The position numbers and the translations under genes are program-made. Below are positions 43,677-57,130 of a DNA stretch of 64,000 bases, in pieces. The DNA comes from Lineus longissimus (Eukaryota; Nemertea; Pilidiophora; Heteronemertea; Lineidae). The notes under the pieces are model-generated. The model was not told the origin of the DNA, searched no databases, and saw only the letters and a program-made list of their open reading frames with translations. Numbering within the stretch: position 1 is the stretch's first letter; each line of letters begins with the position of its first letter. The stretch lies in assembly GCF_910592395.1 (NCBI RefSeq), contig NC_088321.1:12710001-12774000 (forward strand). Reading direction: 5' to 3'.

Positions 43677-46600
43677 CTATGTTGATTTCGTTTTTGCTGC
43701 TTGCTGGTTGATCCAGGCACTGTACACCATCACAGATGAGGAAATCAGGCCAAACAATCCTGACCACGTCTTTGAAAGTTTCTGCGCCCACAGAAATCCC
43801 TCTGGCATCCAATGGATCGCATTCAAGAGGTCCGAAATTCTTTGGACAAGTAGGAGCACTTCGATACGTTCCTTATGAATCAGCTCAGCCAAGTGTCTGT
43901 TCATGTTCTCCTCACTGAAAGGAAGAACAAAATATTTTATAATGGATGTGAATTTGGCATTCATCTTAAAACATTTGAAGTGTTTAGAGGCATTAGGGGA
44001 ATTGAAACAGTTGAATGTTGGAAATCAGTGGCATGGGGGTGAAGTGCCTGGCTGATAATCATGACTCCAATCAAAGGTGTTTCCTCAACTGAGAATGCAC
44101 CTTGGCCCAAATCAAGGAGTGCATCTTTCTTGAGAGTCCACCTTGGCCCAAATCAAGGAGTGCTTCCTGAGAATTCACCTAGGCCCCAATCAAGGAATGC
44201 TTCTTTTACTGAGAATGCACCTTGACCCCAATCAAGGAGTGCTTCCTCTCCTTAGGATGCACCAAGGCCTCAGTCAAGGAGTGCTTCCTCCGCTGAGAAT
44301 GAACCTAGACCCCAATACAAGAGTGCTTCTTCTGTTGAGAATGCACCTTTGACCCCAATCAAAGAGCGCTTCCTCCACTGAGAAGGCACCTTGACCCCAA
44401 TCAAGGAGTGCTTCCTCAACTGAAACTACACCTTGACACCAATCAAGAGGTGCTTCCTCAACTGAAAATGCACCAAGGCTCCAATCAGGGGATGCTTCCT
44501 CAACTGAAAATGCACCTTGACCCGCAATCAAGGGGTGCTTCCTCAACTGAAACTACACCTTGACACCGATCAAGGGGTGCTTCCGCTACTCAGAATGCCT
44601 TCCCCCCAAGTGGAGGAGAAAAACACTTCGGAGCATGCGCCTTCCCCCAGCCAAGGAGTGGAACCCCTCAGAGTAGGCACCTTCCTCCAGCCAAGAAGTA
44701 AAACCCCTCAGAGCATGCACCTGCCCCCAGCTAAGGATTAAAACCCTTCAGAGCATGCACCTTCCCCAGCCGAGGAATGAAACCCCTCAGAGCATGCACC
44801 CTCCCCAGCCAAGGATTAAAATCCCTCAGAGCATGCACCTGCCCCCAGCCAAGGAATGAAACCCCTCAGAGCATGCACCTGCCCCCAGCCAAGGATTAAA
44901 ACCCCTCAGAGCATGCACCCTCCCCAGCCAAGAATTAAAACCCTTCAGAGCATGCACCTCCCCAGCCAAGGAGTAAAACCCCTCAGAGCATGCACCCTCC
45001 CCAGCCAAGGATTAAAACCCCTCAGAGCATGCACCCTCCCCAGCCAAGGATTAAAACCCTTCAGAGCATGCACCTCCCCAGCCAAGGATTAAAACCCTTC
45101 AGAGCATGCACCTCCCCAGCCAAGGATTAAAACCCCTCAGAGCATGCACCCTCCCCAGCCAAGGAGTAAAACCCCTCAGAGCATGCACCTCCCCAGCCAA
45201 GGATTAAAACCCTTCAGAGCATGCACCTCCCCAGCCAAGGATTAAAACCCCTCAGAGCATGCACCCTCCCCAGCTAAGGATTAAAACCCTTCAGAGCAGG
45301 CACCTTCCCCAGCCAAGGAAGGAAACCCCTCGGAGCATGCACCCTCCCCAGCCAAGGATTAAAACCCCTCAGAGCATGCACCTGCCCCCAGCCAAGGGAT
45401 GAAACCCCTCAGAGCATGCACCTGCCCCCAGCCAATGATTAAAACCCCTCAGAGCATGCACCCTCCCCAGCCAAGGATTAAAACCCCTCAGAGCATGCAC
45501 CCTCCCCAGCCAAGGAGTAAAACCCCTCAGAGCATGCACCCTCCCCAGCCAAGGAGTAAAACCCCTCAGAGCATGCACCCTCCCCAGCCAAGGATTAAAA
45601 CCCCTCAGAGCATGCACCCTCCCCAGCCAAGAATTAAAACCCTTCAGAGCATGCACCTCCCCAGCCAAGGAGTAAAACCCCTCAGAGCATGCACCCTCCC
45701 CAGCCAAGGATTAAAACCCCTCAGAGCATGCACCCTCCCCAGCCAAGGATTAAAACCCTTCAGAGCATGCACCTCCCCAGCCAAGGATTAAAACCCTTCA
45801 GAGCATGCACCTCCCCAGCAAAGGATTAAAACCCCTCAGAGCATGCACCATCCCCAGCCAAGGAGTAAAACCCCTCAGAGCATGCACCTCCCCAGCCAAG
45901 GATTAAAACCCTTCAGAGCATGCACCTCCCCAGCCAAGGATTAAAACCCTTCAGAGCATGCACCTCCCCAGCCAAGGATTAAAACCCCTCAGAGCATGCA
46001 CCCTCCCCAGCCAAGGATTAAAACCCTTCAGAGCATGCACATCCCCAGCCAAGGATTAAAACCCTTCATAGCATGCACCCTCCCCAGCCAAGGATTAAAA
46101 CCCCTCAGAGCATGCACCCTCCCCAGCCAAGGATTAAAACCCTTCAGAGCATGCACCTCCCCAGCCAAGGATTAAAACCCCTCAGAGCATGCACCCTCCC
46201 CAGCCAAGGATTAAAACCCCTCAGAGCATGCACCCTCCCCAGCCAAGGATTAAAACCCTTCAGAGCATGCACCCTCCCCAGCCAAGGATTAAAAGCCTTC
46301 AGAGCATGCACCTCCCCAGCCAAGGATTAAAACCCCTCAGAGCATGCACCTTCCCCAAAGCCAAGGATTAAAACCCTTCAGAGCATGCACCTCCCCAGCC
46401 AAGGATTAAAACCCCTCAGAGCATGCACCTGCCCCCAGCCAAGGATTAAAACCCCTCAGAGCATGCACCTTCCCCCAGCCAAGGATTAAAACCCCTCAGA
46501 GCATGCACCCTCCCCAGCCAAGGAGTAAAACCCCTCAGAGCATGCACCTCCCCAGCCAAGGAATGAAACCCCTCAGAGCATGCACCTCCCAAGCCAAGGA

Positions 46601-48165
46601 ATGAAACCCCTCAGAGTATGCACCTTCCCCAGCCGAGGAATGAAACCCCTTAGAGCATGCACCCTCCCCAACCAAGGAATGAAACCCCTCAGAGCATGCA
46701 CCTCCCAAGCCAAGGAGTAAAACCCTTCTCAGAGTATGCACCTTCCCCAAAGCCAAGGAGTGCTCCCTTGACTTACCTTCCATCCAGAGCACCATATTTC
46801 TTCTGTTTAATGAGTTTTGCCCGGACAAGTCGCATGCTATAAATCATCAACAGACTCCTGCAAGATCAACAAGAGCAACTAAAAACATAGCACGCCTCGG
46901 CTGATTGTTGTCCCATGCAGGGCAATTCGATGGGGCCATTATATGAACAGTCTGGGTTAACGAATATTGAGAGGAAGCCATTTTTGTACGAAAAACCAAC
47001 ATATCTCATGCCCAAGTTGTCCCTTTACGATATCATTGTCATGAAAAATGCATAAATTGCACACACATGGATCAGTGAAAGCTCTTACCTCACAATTCCA
47101 GTCCAGAGAGACAATCCCCAAGTGATGATGCCAAGTCTCCACCATTTACTTGAGTTCACGTCGACAACTCTTAAATCTCCCAACCACGCAATATGTTCAA
47201 TCGGGAAGTACAATAAGTCAAATACATTGTTTATTACTCCAAGCACTTTCATTAATGGGTGCTTCTCCTAAAAAGAGGTAGAACAAATATTTTATCACAG
47301 ACGCAGAACGGAAAAATAGCCTGACTCGAAGGCGTTGCTTAAAATAAGCGCCTTGACGAAGGACCCACACTGGATTTAAGACCAGACTGATAAGTGCATG
47401 CCTTGCCCAAGGATTCACACTAGTCCAGACCAATCAATGTGCCTTACCCACAGTCCAGCCAAATTGATCAGTGCCTTGCCCAAGAAACAAAGAAATGTCG
47501 ATGCCAATGAAAATACTAGTAAATCCAGCAACTAAACCAAAGTAGACCAGCAGGTACATGTACCAAACCCATCAACTTTACCAAGACCTCCCCCCCCCCC
47601 CCCCTCCAGCCACTAAACCGAAGGCCTGCCCCCTTCAAAAATCACCCGAACCACATCACACAAACATTCCCATTGGAAATCTGGGAAAATTAGATCGTCA
47701 TCAAGCAACATGTGTGCTTTTAATATTTCCCGCCACGAACAAGCTGCATACTCCAGACAGAGGTTTGAAAAAATCGCATGCGCGGAGTGGTAGTGACCTC
47801 AAATGCAGACGATCCCCAAGTGGGGCATCCTGAGAAAATCAGGGGTTCCCGGATTCCCCTGATTTCCTCAGGGTGGAAGTGGGAATGCAGGGTTTCCCCG
47901 ATTTCCTCAGGATGGCAGTGGAGAACAGGTCACCTACCTTGGCACCGAGTCCGTAGTCCACACAGTGTAACCACACAGGCAAGTCACCGAACAACCTCAG
48001 CACGACTCGACAACTACTCAACTGTCCTTGGATCGCACCAAGTTTCTGTTGTTGGGTGGGAAATACCCCCGAGATGAAACCCAAGCCGAAGCTGCATGTC
48101 CTTATGGTTTTGTCTCTCCCCTGCCAGGTGCACAAAAACTGGGAAATGTCGTCTAAAAGAGGCAT
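43677..48165 (-). CDS. PEX11G: PEX11-gamma orthologue, peroxisomal membrane protein, 4 coding exons
   Basis: Coding exons are 48165-47938, 47267-47089, 46857-46777 and 43914-43677. All have AG acceptors and GT donors in phase, giving 726 nt and 241 residues, the length I recall for human PEX11G. PEX11 proteins drive peroxisome membrane elongation before fission. Family matches are WQGRDKTIRT and QLSSCRVVLRLFGDL in exon 1, FPIEHIAWLGDL and SSKWWRLG in exon 2, and ISDLLNAIHWMPEGFLWA plus GLFGLISSSVMVYSAW in exon 4. Hydrophobic segments near 120-148 and 219-235 fit the two membrane passes. The ATG has A at -3. It converges on PEAK. Intron 3 is almost entirely a 39-bp minisatellite starting close to the exon 3 donor. 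I do not know of PEX11G being linked to PEAK1 in vertebrates. Confidence 0.92.
44060..46765. repeat. Minisatellite, 39-bp unit, roughly 65-70 copies, in PEX11G intron 3
   Basis: The main unit is AGCATGCACCCTCCCCAGCC followed by AAGGATTAAAACCCCTCAG (39 bp; some units are 38 or 40). From 44060 to 44600 the units are more diverged (CCCCAATCAAGGAGTGCTTC type). From 44600 on they are homogeneous. Because 39 is divisible by 3, long meaningless open frames appear on both strands. The array ends about 10 bases from the exon 3 donor. Confidence 0.95.
47588..47604. repeat. C homopolymer in PEX11G intron 1
   Basis: A run of about 16 C bases; its true length is uncertain. Confidence 0.75.
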
Positions 48166-48559
48166 ATTGTTGGTATATTACGAAATAAACTTTGCATTTC
48201 ACGAAATGGGTAATCTCCAACCAGAAGCCGTGCAAAAATACGGACAATCCGAGATAATAACGTACACTCGAGCAATGGTTAGGTTAGCAGGTCAGGTGTT
48301 GGAAGCTCATTATTTATTGTTATTGTTGAGCGCCAAAGGCATGTTCAATTCAATTCAAGTCAATTCATTCTCCACTGAGTTAAAAGCACAGAGTTGATGC
48401 ATTGTGGGTGAATGGGATCATCAGCTGGTGGATAAATTGATGTTGTGTTTTGGGTCGCTGAGGAAATCGGAGACTTCTATTCCTTTCTACGGCCCTTCTA
48501 ACGGACCAGGCTGGAGAAACGAGCAATCAGCAACTGACATAATACATAAGGTGAGGTCA

Positions 48560-49150
48560 CTGCCTGTGTTATGATCACACCAACGCCTGATCCTAACACC
48601 TAACACCCAAGATCACATCAGTTGTGACCTATCGACAGGATCAAGTGTGATCCTCTAGATAACACTTGATCTTGGTGTAATCCTAGGTCACAGCCCGTGT
48701 TGGACTTTAGGATCACACCAGGTGTCACACCGTAAACCCAGCTGGTGTTGAAGATCAGGAATTGCCTGTACATTTTACATGCGGTGTAACACTAAACCTC
48801 TTAGGGATTATTGAGAGCCAGAGGTCACAACTTCAGATCAGTGGTAGCCATCTTTGCCTATGTTGTCATTCACACACTCAAGATGTTTTTCATCCCAAAT
48901 GTTCAATTTGTGGCGAATATGCAACAAGAAAGAGGTCCAAGACATGAACGATCGGCAGCAGTAAGTGTTACCCTGCCAGTCGATAGTTGACAACGATAGT
49001 TGGTGTGACACTCAGCACCTCAACACCAACACCATGTCTGACACCTAACACGGAACACCCAACGCCTAACATCAAACTAACCCCAGGATTAGAGGGGTCG
49101 GATTAGGTGTAACCCCTAACACTGACACCCAACACTGGGTGTAACACTGG
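48560..49150. other. Non-coding 5' flank of PEX11G with short dyads
   Basis: Many short direct and inverted words are seen (TGATCCTAACACC, CTAACACCCAA, GGTGTAACAC), suggesting decayed repeats. No gene was recognised. Confidence 0.4.
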
Positions 49151-49189
49151 CTGTGACCTCAACTATTGAGTTACACACCTCAATCTCCT

Positions 49190-52100
49190 TAGACCTGGAA
49201 GAACACCTACTAATATCATCATGCATATTTTCTAATGTCTCCTTTAGACCTGGAAGACACCTACTGTCATCATTATGGAGTAACATCTTCTCTTGTGTCT
49301 CATTAAGGCCTGGGAGACACCTATTGTCATCATCGTAGAGGATATCTTCTCTTGTGTCTCCTTTAGGCCAGGGAGACACCTACTATCATTATGGAGTAAC
49401 ATCTTCTCTTGTGTCTCCTTTAGGCCAGGGAGACACCTACTATCATTATGGAGTAACATCTTCTATTGTGTCTCCTTTAGGCCAGGGAGACACCTACTGT
49501 CATTATGGAGTAACATCTTCTCTTGTGTCTCCTTTAGGCCAGGGAGACACCTACTATCATTATGGAGTAACATCTCCTATTGTGTCTCCTTTAGGCCAGG
49601 GAGACACCTACTATCATTATGAAGTAACATCTTCTCTTGTGTCTCCTTTAGACCTGGGAGACACCTACTGTCATTATGGAGTAACATCTTCTCTTGTGTC
49701 TCCTTTAGGCCAGGGAGACACCTACTGTCATTATGGAGTAACATCTTCTCTTGTGTCTCCTTTAGACCTGGGAGACACCTATTGTCATCACCGTAGAGGA
49801 CATCTTCTGTTGTGTCTCCTTTAGGGCTGGGAGACACCTACTATCATTATGGAGAAACATCTTCTCTTGTGTCTCCTTTAGACCTGGGAGACACCTATTG
49901 TCATCATCGTAGAGGATATCTTCTGTTGTGTCTCCTTTAGGCCTGGGAGACACCTACTGTCATCATGGAGAAACATCTTCTCTTGTATCTCCTTTAGACC
50001 TGGGAGACACCTATTGTCATCATCGTAGAGGATATCTTCTCTTGTGTCTCCTTTAGGCCAGGGAGACACCTACTATCATTATGGAGTAACATCTTCTATT
50101 GTGTCTCCTTAAGCCTGGGAGACACCTACTGTCATCATGAAGTAACATCTTTTCTTGTGTCTCCTTCAGACCTGGGAGACACCTATTGACATCACCGTAG
50201 AGGACATCTTCTGTTGTGTCTCCTTTAGGCCTGGGAGACACCAACTGTCATCATGGAGTAACATCTTTTCTTGTGTCTCCTTTAGACCTGGGAGACACCT
50301 ATTGTCATCACCGTAGAGGACATCTTCTATTGTGTCTCCTTTAGACCTTGGAGACACCTACTGTCATCATGGAGAAACATCTTCTCTTGTGTCTCCTTTA
50401 GACCTGGGAGACACCTATTGTCATCATCGTAGAGGATATCTTCTCTTGTGTCTCCTTTAGGCCAGGGAGACACCTACTATCATTATGGAGTAACATCTCC
50501 TATTGTGTCTCCTTTAGGCCAGGGAGACACCTACTATCATTATGAAGTAACATCTTCTCTTGTGTCTCCTTTAGACCTGGGAGACACCTACTGTCATCAC
50601 CGTAGAGGACATCTTCTATTGTGTCTCCTTTAGACCTTGGAGACACCTACTGTCATCATGAAGTAACATCATCTCTTGTGTCTCCTTTAGACCAGGGAGA
50701 CACCTACTGTCATCATGAAGTAACATCTTTTCTTGTGTCTCCTTTAGACATGGGAGACACCTATTGTCATCACCGTAGAGGACATCTTCTGTTGTGTCTC
50801 CTTTAGGCCTGGGAGACACCTACTGTCATCATGGAGAAACATCTTCTCTTGTATCTACTTTAGGCCTGGGAAACACGTGGAGTAACATCTTAATCATCTT
50901 CTGTCTCCTTTAGACTTGGACGACACCTATACTGTCATCACCATTGAGTAAAATCTTCTGTTGTGTCTCATTCAGACCTTTTAGGAACCTACTGTCATCA
51001 TGGAGTAACACCTTCTCTTGTGTCTCCTTTAGATCTTGGAGACACCTTCTCCCATCATGGAGTAACATCATCTCTTGTGTCTCCTTTAGACCTGGGAGAC
51101 ACACCTACTGTCATCATCATGGAGTAACATAATCTCTTGTGTCTCCTTTAGAATGGGAGACACCTACTGTCATCATGGGGTAACATAATCTCTTGTGTCT
51201 CCTTTAGAATGGGAGACACCTACTGTCATCATGGAGTAACATCATCTCTTGTGTCTCCTTTAGAATGGGAGACACCTACTGTCATCATGGAGTAACATCG
51301 TATCTTGTGTCTCCTTTAGACCTGGGAGACACCTACTGTGATCATCGAGTAACACATTCTCCTGTGTCTCATTTAGACCTGCGAGACACCTATTGTCATC
51401 ACCTTGGAGTACATCTTCTCTTGTGTCTCCTTAAAGCCTGGGAAACACGTGGAGTAACATCTTAATTATCGTGTGTCTCCTTTAGACCTGAACGACACCT
51501 CTACTGTCATCACCATTGAGTAAAATCTTCTCTTGTGAGACACCGATTGTCATTATCATGGAGTAACATCTTCTCTTGTGTCTCCTTTAGAATGGGAGAC
51601 ACCTACTGTCATCATGGAGTAACATCTTCTCCTGTGTCTCCTTTAGAATGGGAGACACCTACTGTCACTTGGAGTATAATCTTCTCTTGTGTCTCCATTA
51701 GACCTGGGAGACACCTATTGTCATCACCGTAGAGGACATCTTCTGTTGTGTCTCCTTTAGGCCTGGGAGACACCTACTGTCATCATTATGGAGTAACATC
51801 TTCTCTTGTGTCTCATTAAGGCCTGGGAGACACCTATTGTCATCATCGTAGAGGATATCTTCTCTTGTGTCTCCTTTAGGCCAGGGAGACACCTACTATC
51901 ATTATGGAGTAACATCTTCTATTGTGTCTCCTTTAGGCCTGGGAGACACCTACTGTCATCATGAAGTAACATCTTTTCTTGTGTCTCCTTCAGACCTGGG
52001 AGACACCTATTGTCATCACCGTAGAGGACATCTTCTGTTGTGTCTCCTTTAGGCCTGGGAGACACCAACTGTCATCATGGAGTAACATCTTTTCTTGTGT

Positions 52101-54180
52101 CTCCTTTAGACCTGGGAGACACCTATTGTCATCACCGTAGAGGACATCTTCTGTTGTGTCTCCTTTAGGCCTGGGAGACACCAACTGTCATCATGGAGTA
52201 ACATCTTTTCTTGTGTCTCCTTTAGACCTGGGATACACCTATTGTCATCACCGTAGAGGACATCTTCTATTGTGTCTCCTTTAGACCTTGGAGACACCTA
52301 CTGTCATCATGAAGTAACATCTTTTCTTGTGTCTCCTTTAGACCTGGGAGACACCTATTGACATCATCGTAGAGAATATCTTCTCTTGTGTCTCCTTTAG
52401 GCCAGGGAGACACCTATTGTCATCATCGTAGAGAATATCTTCTCTTGTGTCTCCTTTAGGCCAGGGAGACACCTACTATCATTATGGAGTAACATCTCCT
52501 ATTGTGTCTCCTTAAGCCTGGGAGACACCTACTGTCATCATGGAGAAACATCATCTCTTGTGTCTCCTTTAGGCCTGGGAGACATCTAGTGTCATCATGG
52601 AGAAACATCTTCTCTTGTGTCTCCTTTAGACCTGGGAGACACCTATTGTCATCACCGTAGAGAATATCTTCTCTTGTGTCTCCTTTAGACCTGGGAGACA
52701 CCTATTGTCATCATCGTAGAGAATATCTTCTCTTGTGTCTCCTTTAGGCCAGGGAGACACCTACTATCATTATGGAGTAACATCTCCTATTGTGTCTCCT
52801 TTAGGCCTGGGAGACATCTAGTGTCATCATGAAGTAACATATTCTCTTGTGTCTCCTTTAGACCTGGGAGACACCTATTGTCATCACCGTAGAGGACATC
52901 TTCTGTTGTGTCTCCTTCAGGCCTGGGAGACACCTACTGTCATCATGGAGAAACATCTTCTCTTGTATCTCCTTTAGACCTGGGAGACACCTATTGTCAT
53001 CATCGTAGAGGATATCTTCTCTTGTGTCTCCTTTAGGCCTGGGAGACACCTACTATCATTATGGAGTAACATCTTCTATTGTGTCTCCTTTAGGCCTGGG
53101 AGACACCTACTGTCATCATGAAGTAACATCTTTTCTTGTGTCTACTTTAGGCCAGGGAGACATCTACTGTCATCATGGAGTAACATCTTCTCTTGTATCT
53201 ACTTTAGGCCAGGGAGACATCTACTGTCATCATGGAGTAACATCTTCTATTGTGTCTCCTTTAGGCCTGGGAGACACCTACTGTCATCATGAAGTAACAC
53301 CTTTTCTTGTGTCTCCTTTAGGCCTGGGAGACACCTACTGTCATCATTGAGTAACATCTTCTCTTGTGTCTCCTTTAGGCCTGGGAGACACCTACTGTCA
53401 TCACCGTAGAGGACATCTTCTGTTGTGTCTCCTTTAGGCCTGGGAGACACCTACTGTCATCATGGAGAAACATCTTCTCTTGTATCTACTTTAGGCCTGG
53501 GAAACACGTGGTGTAACATCTTAATCATCTTCTGTCTCCTTTAGACTTGGACGACACCTATACTGTCATCACCATTGAGTAAAATCTTCTGTTGTGTCTC
53601 ATTCAGACCTTTTAGGAACCTTCTGTCATCATGGAGTAACATCATCTCTTGTGTCTCCTTTAGAATGGGAGACACCTACTGTCATCATGGAGTAACATCA
53701 TCTCTTGTGTCTCCTTTAGAATGGGAGACACCTACTGTCATCATGGAGTAACATCATCTCTTGTGTCTCCTTTAGAATGGGAGACACCTACTGTCATCAT
53801 GGAGTAACATCATCTCTTGTGTCTCCTTTAGAATGGGAGACACCTACTGTCATCATGGAGTAACATCGTATCTTGTGTCTCCTTTAGACCTGGGAGACAC
53901 CTACTGTGATCATCGAGTAACACATTCTCCTGTGTCTCATTTAGACCTGCGAGACACCTATTGTCATCACCTTGGAGTACATCTTCTCTTGTGTCTCCTT
54001 AAAGCCTGGGAAACACGTGGAGTAACATCTTAATTATCGTGTGTCTCCTTTAGACCTGAACGACACCTCTACTGTCATCACCATTGAGTAAAATCTTCTC
54101 TTGTGAGACACCGATTGTCATTATCAGTGAGTAACATTTTCTCTAGTGTCTCCTTTATACCTGAGAGACACGTATGTGAG
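49190..54180. repeat. 5-kb satellite-like array, 57-bp unit, roughly 85 copies
   Basis: The unit contains CATCTTCTCTTGTGTCTCCT, then TTAGGCCTGGGAGACACCTA, then CTGTCATCATGGAGTAA. GTGTCTCC recurs at 57-bp steps (49411, 49468 and onward). Within nearly every unit, GTGTCTCC and GGAGACAC form an 8-bp inverted repeat around about 10 bases. Several unit variants occur (ACCGTAGAGGACATC, TTATGGAGTAACATC, GAATGGGAGACACC). A block near 50870-51540 reappears near 53490-54110. The unit length is a multiple of 3, so the many open frames are by-products. Confidence 0.95.
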
Positions 54181-54184
54181 GGCA

Positions 54185-55420
54185 CTAACATTGGAATAAC
54201 GCTAAAAGCAGTAGTTGGTTTTAGGGTTGGCCGTTAGGCGCCGCAGGCTCATGTGCGCGTGTTAGCTGCGCGCGCACTAGCTGCCCTGAGACTGTGTATT
54301 TAAGGTGTAAATAAATGCACGTGTATAAACACAGACATGACATGTCAGCCGGCTTTTTCAAAAGAGGGAGATTGAACATGAAAACAAGACAAAACATAAC
54401 ATAAAATTTGCATCAATCGATATTAAACCTTGACCAGAGCCTACATCATCGGAATGTCTTGGGCTAGCTAGTAGAAATCCGAGAATGTCTGATTTAACGA
54501 GCAGAAAATGTTAGAATCACGGTGCTGCCCTGATCACGCCCACTTTTCTGTGTTGTGACTGTGTATTGACTATTGTGAATTTTGTGTGTTCCAACGCTAA
54601 CCCTAACCCTGATAACCTCACCAGTTGCTCAAAAACTGCATTGATGGTTCGGTAAAGGTAGGAAATATAATAATATTACATGAAACATGGCTTTATATTG
54701 AAATAAAAGTTTGTTCATATGATATAAAGTCACTTTAACTTCTAAGGACACTTTAACTTTGTCACATCCTTCCTCCTTGTCTGTTTTAACACTTTCTCTG
54801 ATTTCATTTGTGATTTATCCCAAGGTCTATTGTTTTTCTGTTACAAAGGAGATATGTAGTGTTCCTTTATGCATGGAAAACTGGTTTGAATGAGTTATTT
54901 TTTAACAAAAACAAATGATGTGGAAGACAAAATTATGACTGTCCTTCAGAAAATGGCATTTTCAACTCGTTCGGCACCACCAACAACCGAGAAAAATGTA
55001 AAAGACCGTTGGTCTTGAATTAGATCTGTGCAGAATTGGGAATATATCAGGAAATTGTCCCAGTGGATGAGGTGATTTTAGGCAATTCTTAGGCATATTG
55101 CATTAGGTCTTATTTTGGCCCTTTTTGACCGATCTAACCCTTATATTTTCTGTAATTCACACTGAACAACTTACTTTTAGTGCGTTTCATCATTTGTAAT
55201 CCCCTCATACCAAAAACAGATAAAAAAAACTATAATTCATAATTTTAGGTTTTTCGGTTGACTTTAACTGAAAATCCTTATAGACCCCAACCCTTAGTAC
55301 CTGATTTATCAGTCGAATATGGCAAATATACTTTTTTTGGTGGAAATGATCTGGAACAATCATTTATTCATATAAAGCTGGTATATATGTCCATCGCACG
55401 GTAAATTTGTTTTTAATTGA
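54185..55420. other. Non-coding interval, no gene seen
   Basis: AT-rich DNA with GCCGCAGGCTCATGTGCGCG-type GC words near 54240 at the array edge. Nothing is recognisable as a gene, SINE or MITE. Confidence 0.45.
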
Positions 55421-55624
55421 ATTTTTTTGAAAATAGCCCCAAAAAGTACCCCGCCCAATATTGAAAGGGTCCATTTGAACCCTCCAAACGTAGTCGATTT
55501 GCACCGAATGCTAAATAATGTTGAGATCTATGCCCTATCAACAAAATATGATGAAATGAAAACATTCGTAATGTCTAGCTGTAATTTCAGCCATTATCTA
55601 AAGAGCCCCTTCCGCCGCCTCTTT

Positions 55625-57130
55625 TCTGTTATATTCCTGATGGAGACAAGTCTTCAGTGTGCTGTCCCAATCAATCAACAAGATAGTCTCATAGAGATGA
55701 TATTTATAGAGACAAGTATTCAGTGTGCCCTCCCAATAAGTCAACAAAATGTCGCATGGAGGTGTCACTTATGGACACATGACTGTCTTGTCTCAATCAG
55801 ACAACAAGATTGTCATTAAGAGATTCCCTTTTGGAGGCAAGTCTTCGATGTGCTGCCCCAATCAGCAAGGTGTCCTCACATAGATGTCACTTATGGAAAC
55901 ATAGTCTTGTCTCAATCAGAATACAAGATGGTATCAACAAGATGTCCCTTTTGGAGGCAAGTTTTCAGTGTGCTCTCGAAGGGATGCCACTAGAGACAGG
56001 TCTTCAATGTGCTGTCACAATCAGCCTACAAGGTGTCCGCGTACATATGTCACTTATGGAGACATGTCTTGTCTCAACCAGACAACTAGATGGTCTCAAA
56101 GACATGTCCCTTTTTGAGGCAAGTCTTTATTGTGCTGTCGAAGGGATGCCACTTATAGAGACAAGTCTTCAATGTGCTGTCACAATCAGCCAACAAGGTG
56201 TCCTCATACATATGTCACTTATGAAGACATGTCTTGTCTCAATCAGACAACTAGATGGTCTCAAAGACATGTCCCTTTTTGATGCAAGTCTTCAGTGTGC
56301 TCTCGAATGGATGTCTTTTATGGAGACAAGTCTTCAATGTGCTGTCACAATCAGCCAACAAGGTGTCCTCATACATATGTCACTTATGGAGACATGTCTT
56401 GTCTCAATCAGACAACTAGATGGTCTCAAAGACGTGTCCCTTTTTGAGGCAAGTCTTTATTGAGTTGTCGAAGGGATGCCACTTATAGAGACAGGTCTTC
56501 AATGTGCTGTCACAATCAGCCAACAAGGTGTCCTCATACATACGTCACTTATGAAGACATGTCTTGTCTCAATCAGACAACTAGATGGTCTCAAAGACAT
56601 GTCCCTTTTTGATGCAAGTCTTCAGTTTACTCTTGAATGGATGTCTTTTACGGAGACAAGTCTTCAATGTGCTGTCACAATCAGCCAACAAGGTGTCCTC
56701 ATACAGATGTCACTCTTGGAGACTTGTCTTGTCCAATCAGACAACAAGATGGTCTCATAGAGATGTCCTTTATGGACGCGTATCTTCAGTGTGCGTGCTG
56801 CACCGAACAGACAACAAGGTGGTCTCATTGAGATGTCACTTATGGAGACTATGGTGTGCTGTCCTGATCAGACAAAAAGGGGGTCTCAAATGCATGTGTT
56901 CGGTGTGGTCTCAAAGGTATGTAGGCATGTCTTCAGTGTGGTGTCCCAATCGGTCAACAATATTTTCTCGTAGAGTCTAGAGCGTTCCTTATGGAGGGAA
57001 GTCTTCGGTGTGCAGTCCTAATCGGACACCAAGATGTTCTCAAAGAGATATTGCTTATGGAGCCATGTCTTGGTGTGCAGTCTTTAACAGACAACAAGGT
57101 GGTCTCACAGAGATGTCACTGTGATACAAA
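55625..57130. repeat. Tandem array, 54-66-bp subunits, 165-bp higher-order unit
   Basis: Subunits contain CAATCAGACAACAAGATGGT and GAGACATGTCTTGTCTCAAT. From about 56050 to 56710 a 165-bp higher-order unit repeats (TCACTTATGRAGACATGTCT at 56049, 56214, 56379 and 56544). Unit lengths that are multiples of 3 keep frames open for up to 217 codons (55810-56463). The predicted proteins are repetitive with no domain, so I call this a repeat. Confidence 0.85.

Noticed and set aside
44143-46842. Open frames of 60-130 codons rich in HPPQPR repeats
   Set aside because: They are translations of the 39-bp intronic minisatellite of PEX11G, open in both directions, as expected for a unit divisible by 3.
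49153-54033. Many open frames of 60-156 codons on both strands
   Set aside because: They are translations of a 57-bp tandem repeat whose length is a multiple of 3. The peptides are pure repeats with no domain, signal or splice context.
55427-56980. Frames up to 217 codons resembling a repetitive protein
   Set aside because: The DNA is a tandem array with 165-bp period. Sister units contain stops and frameshifts, and no family signature is visible.
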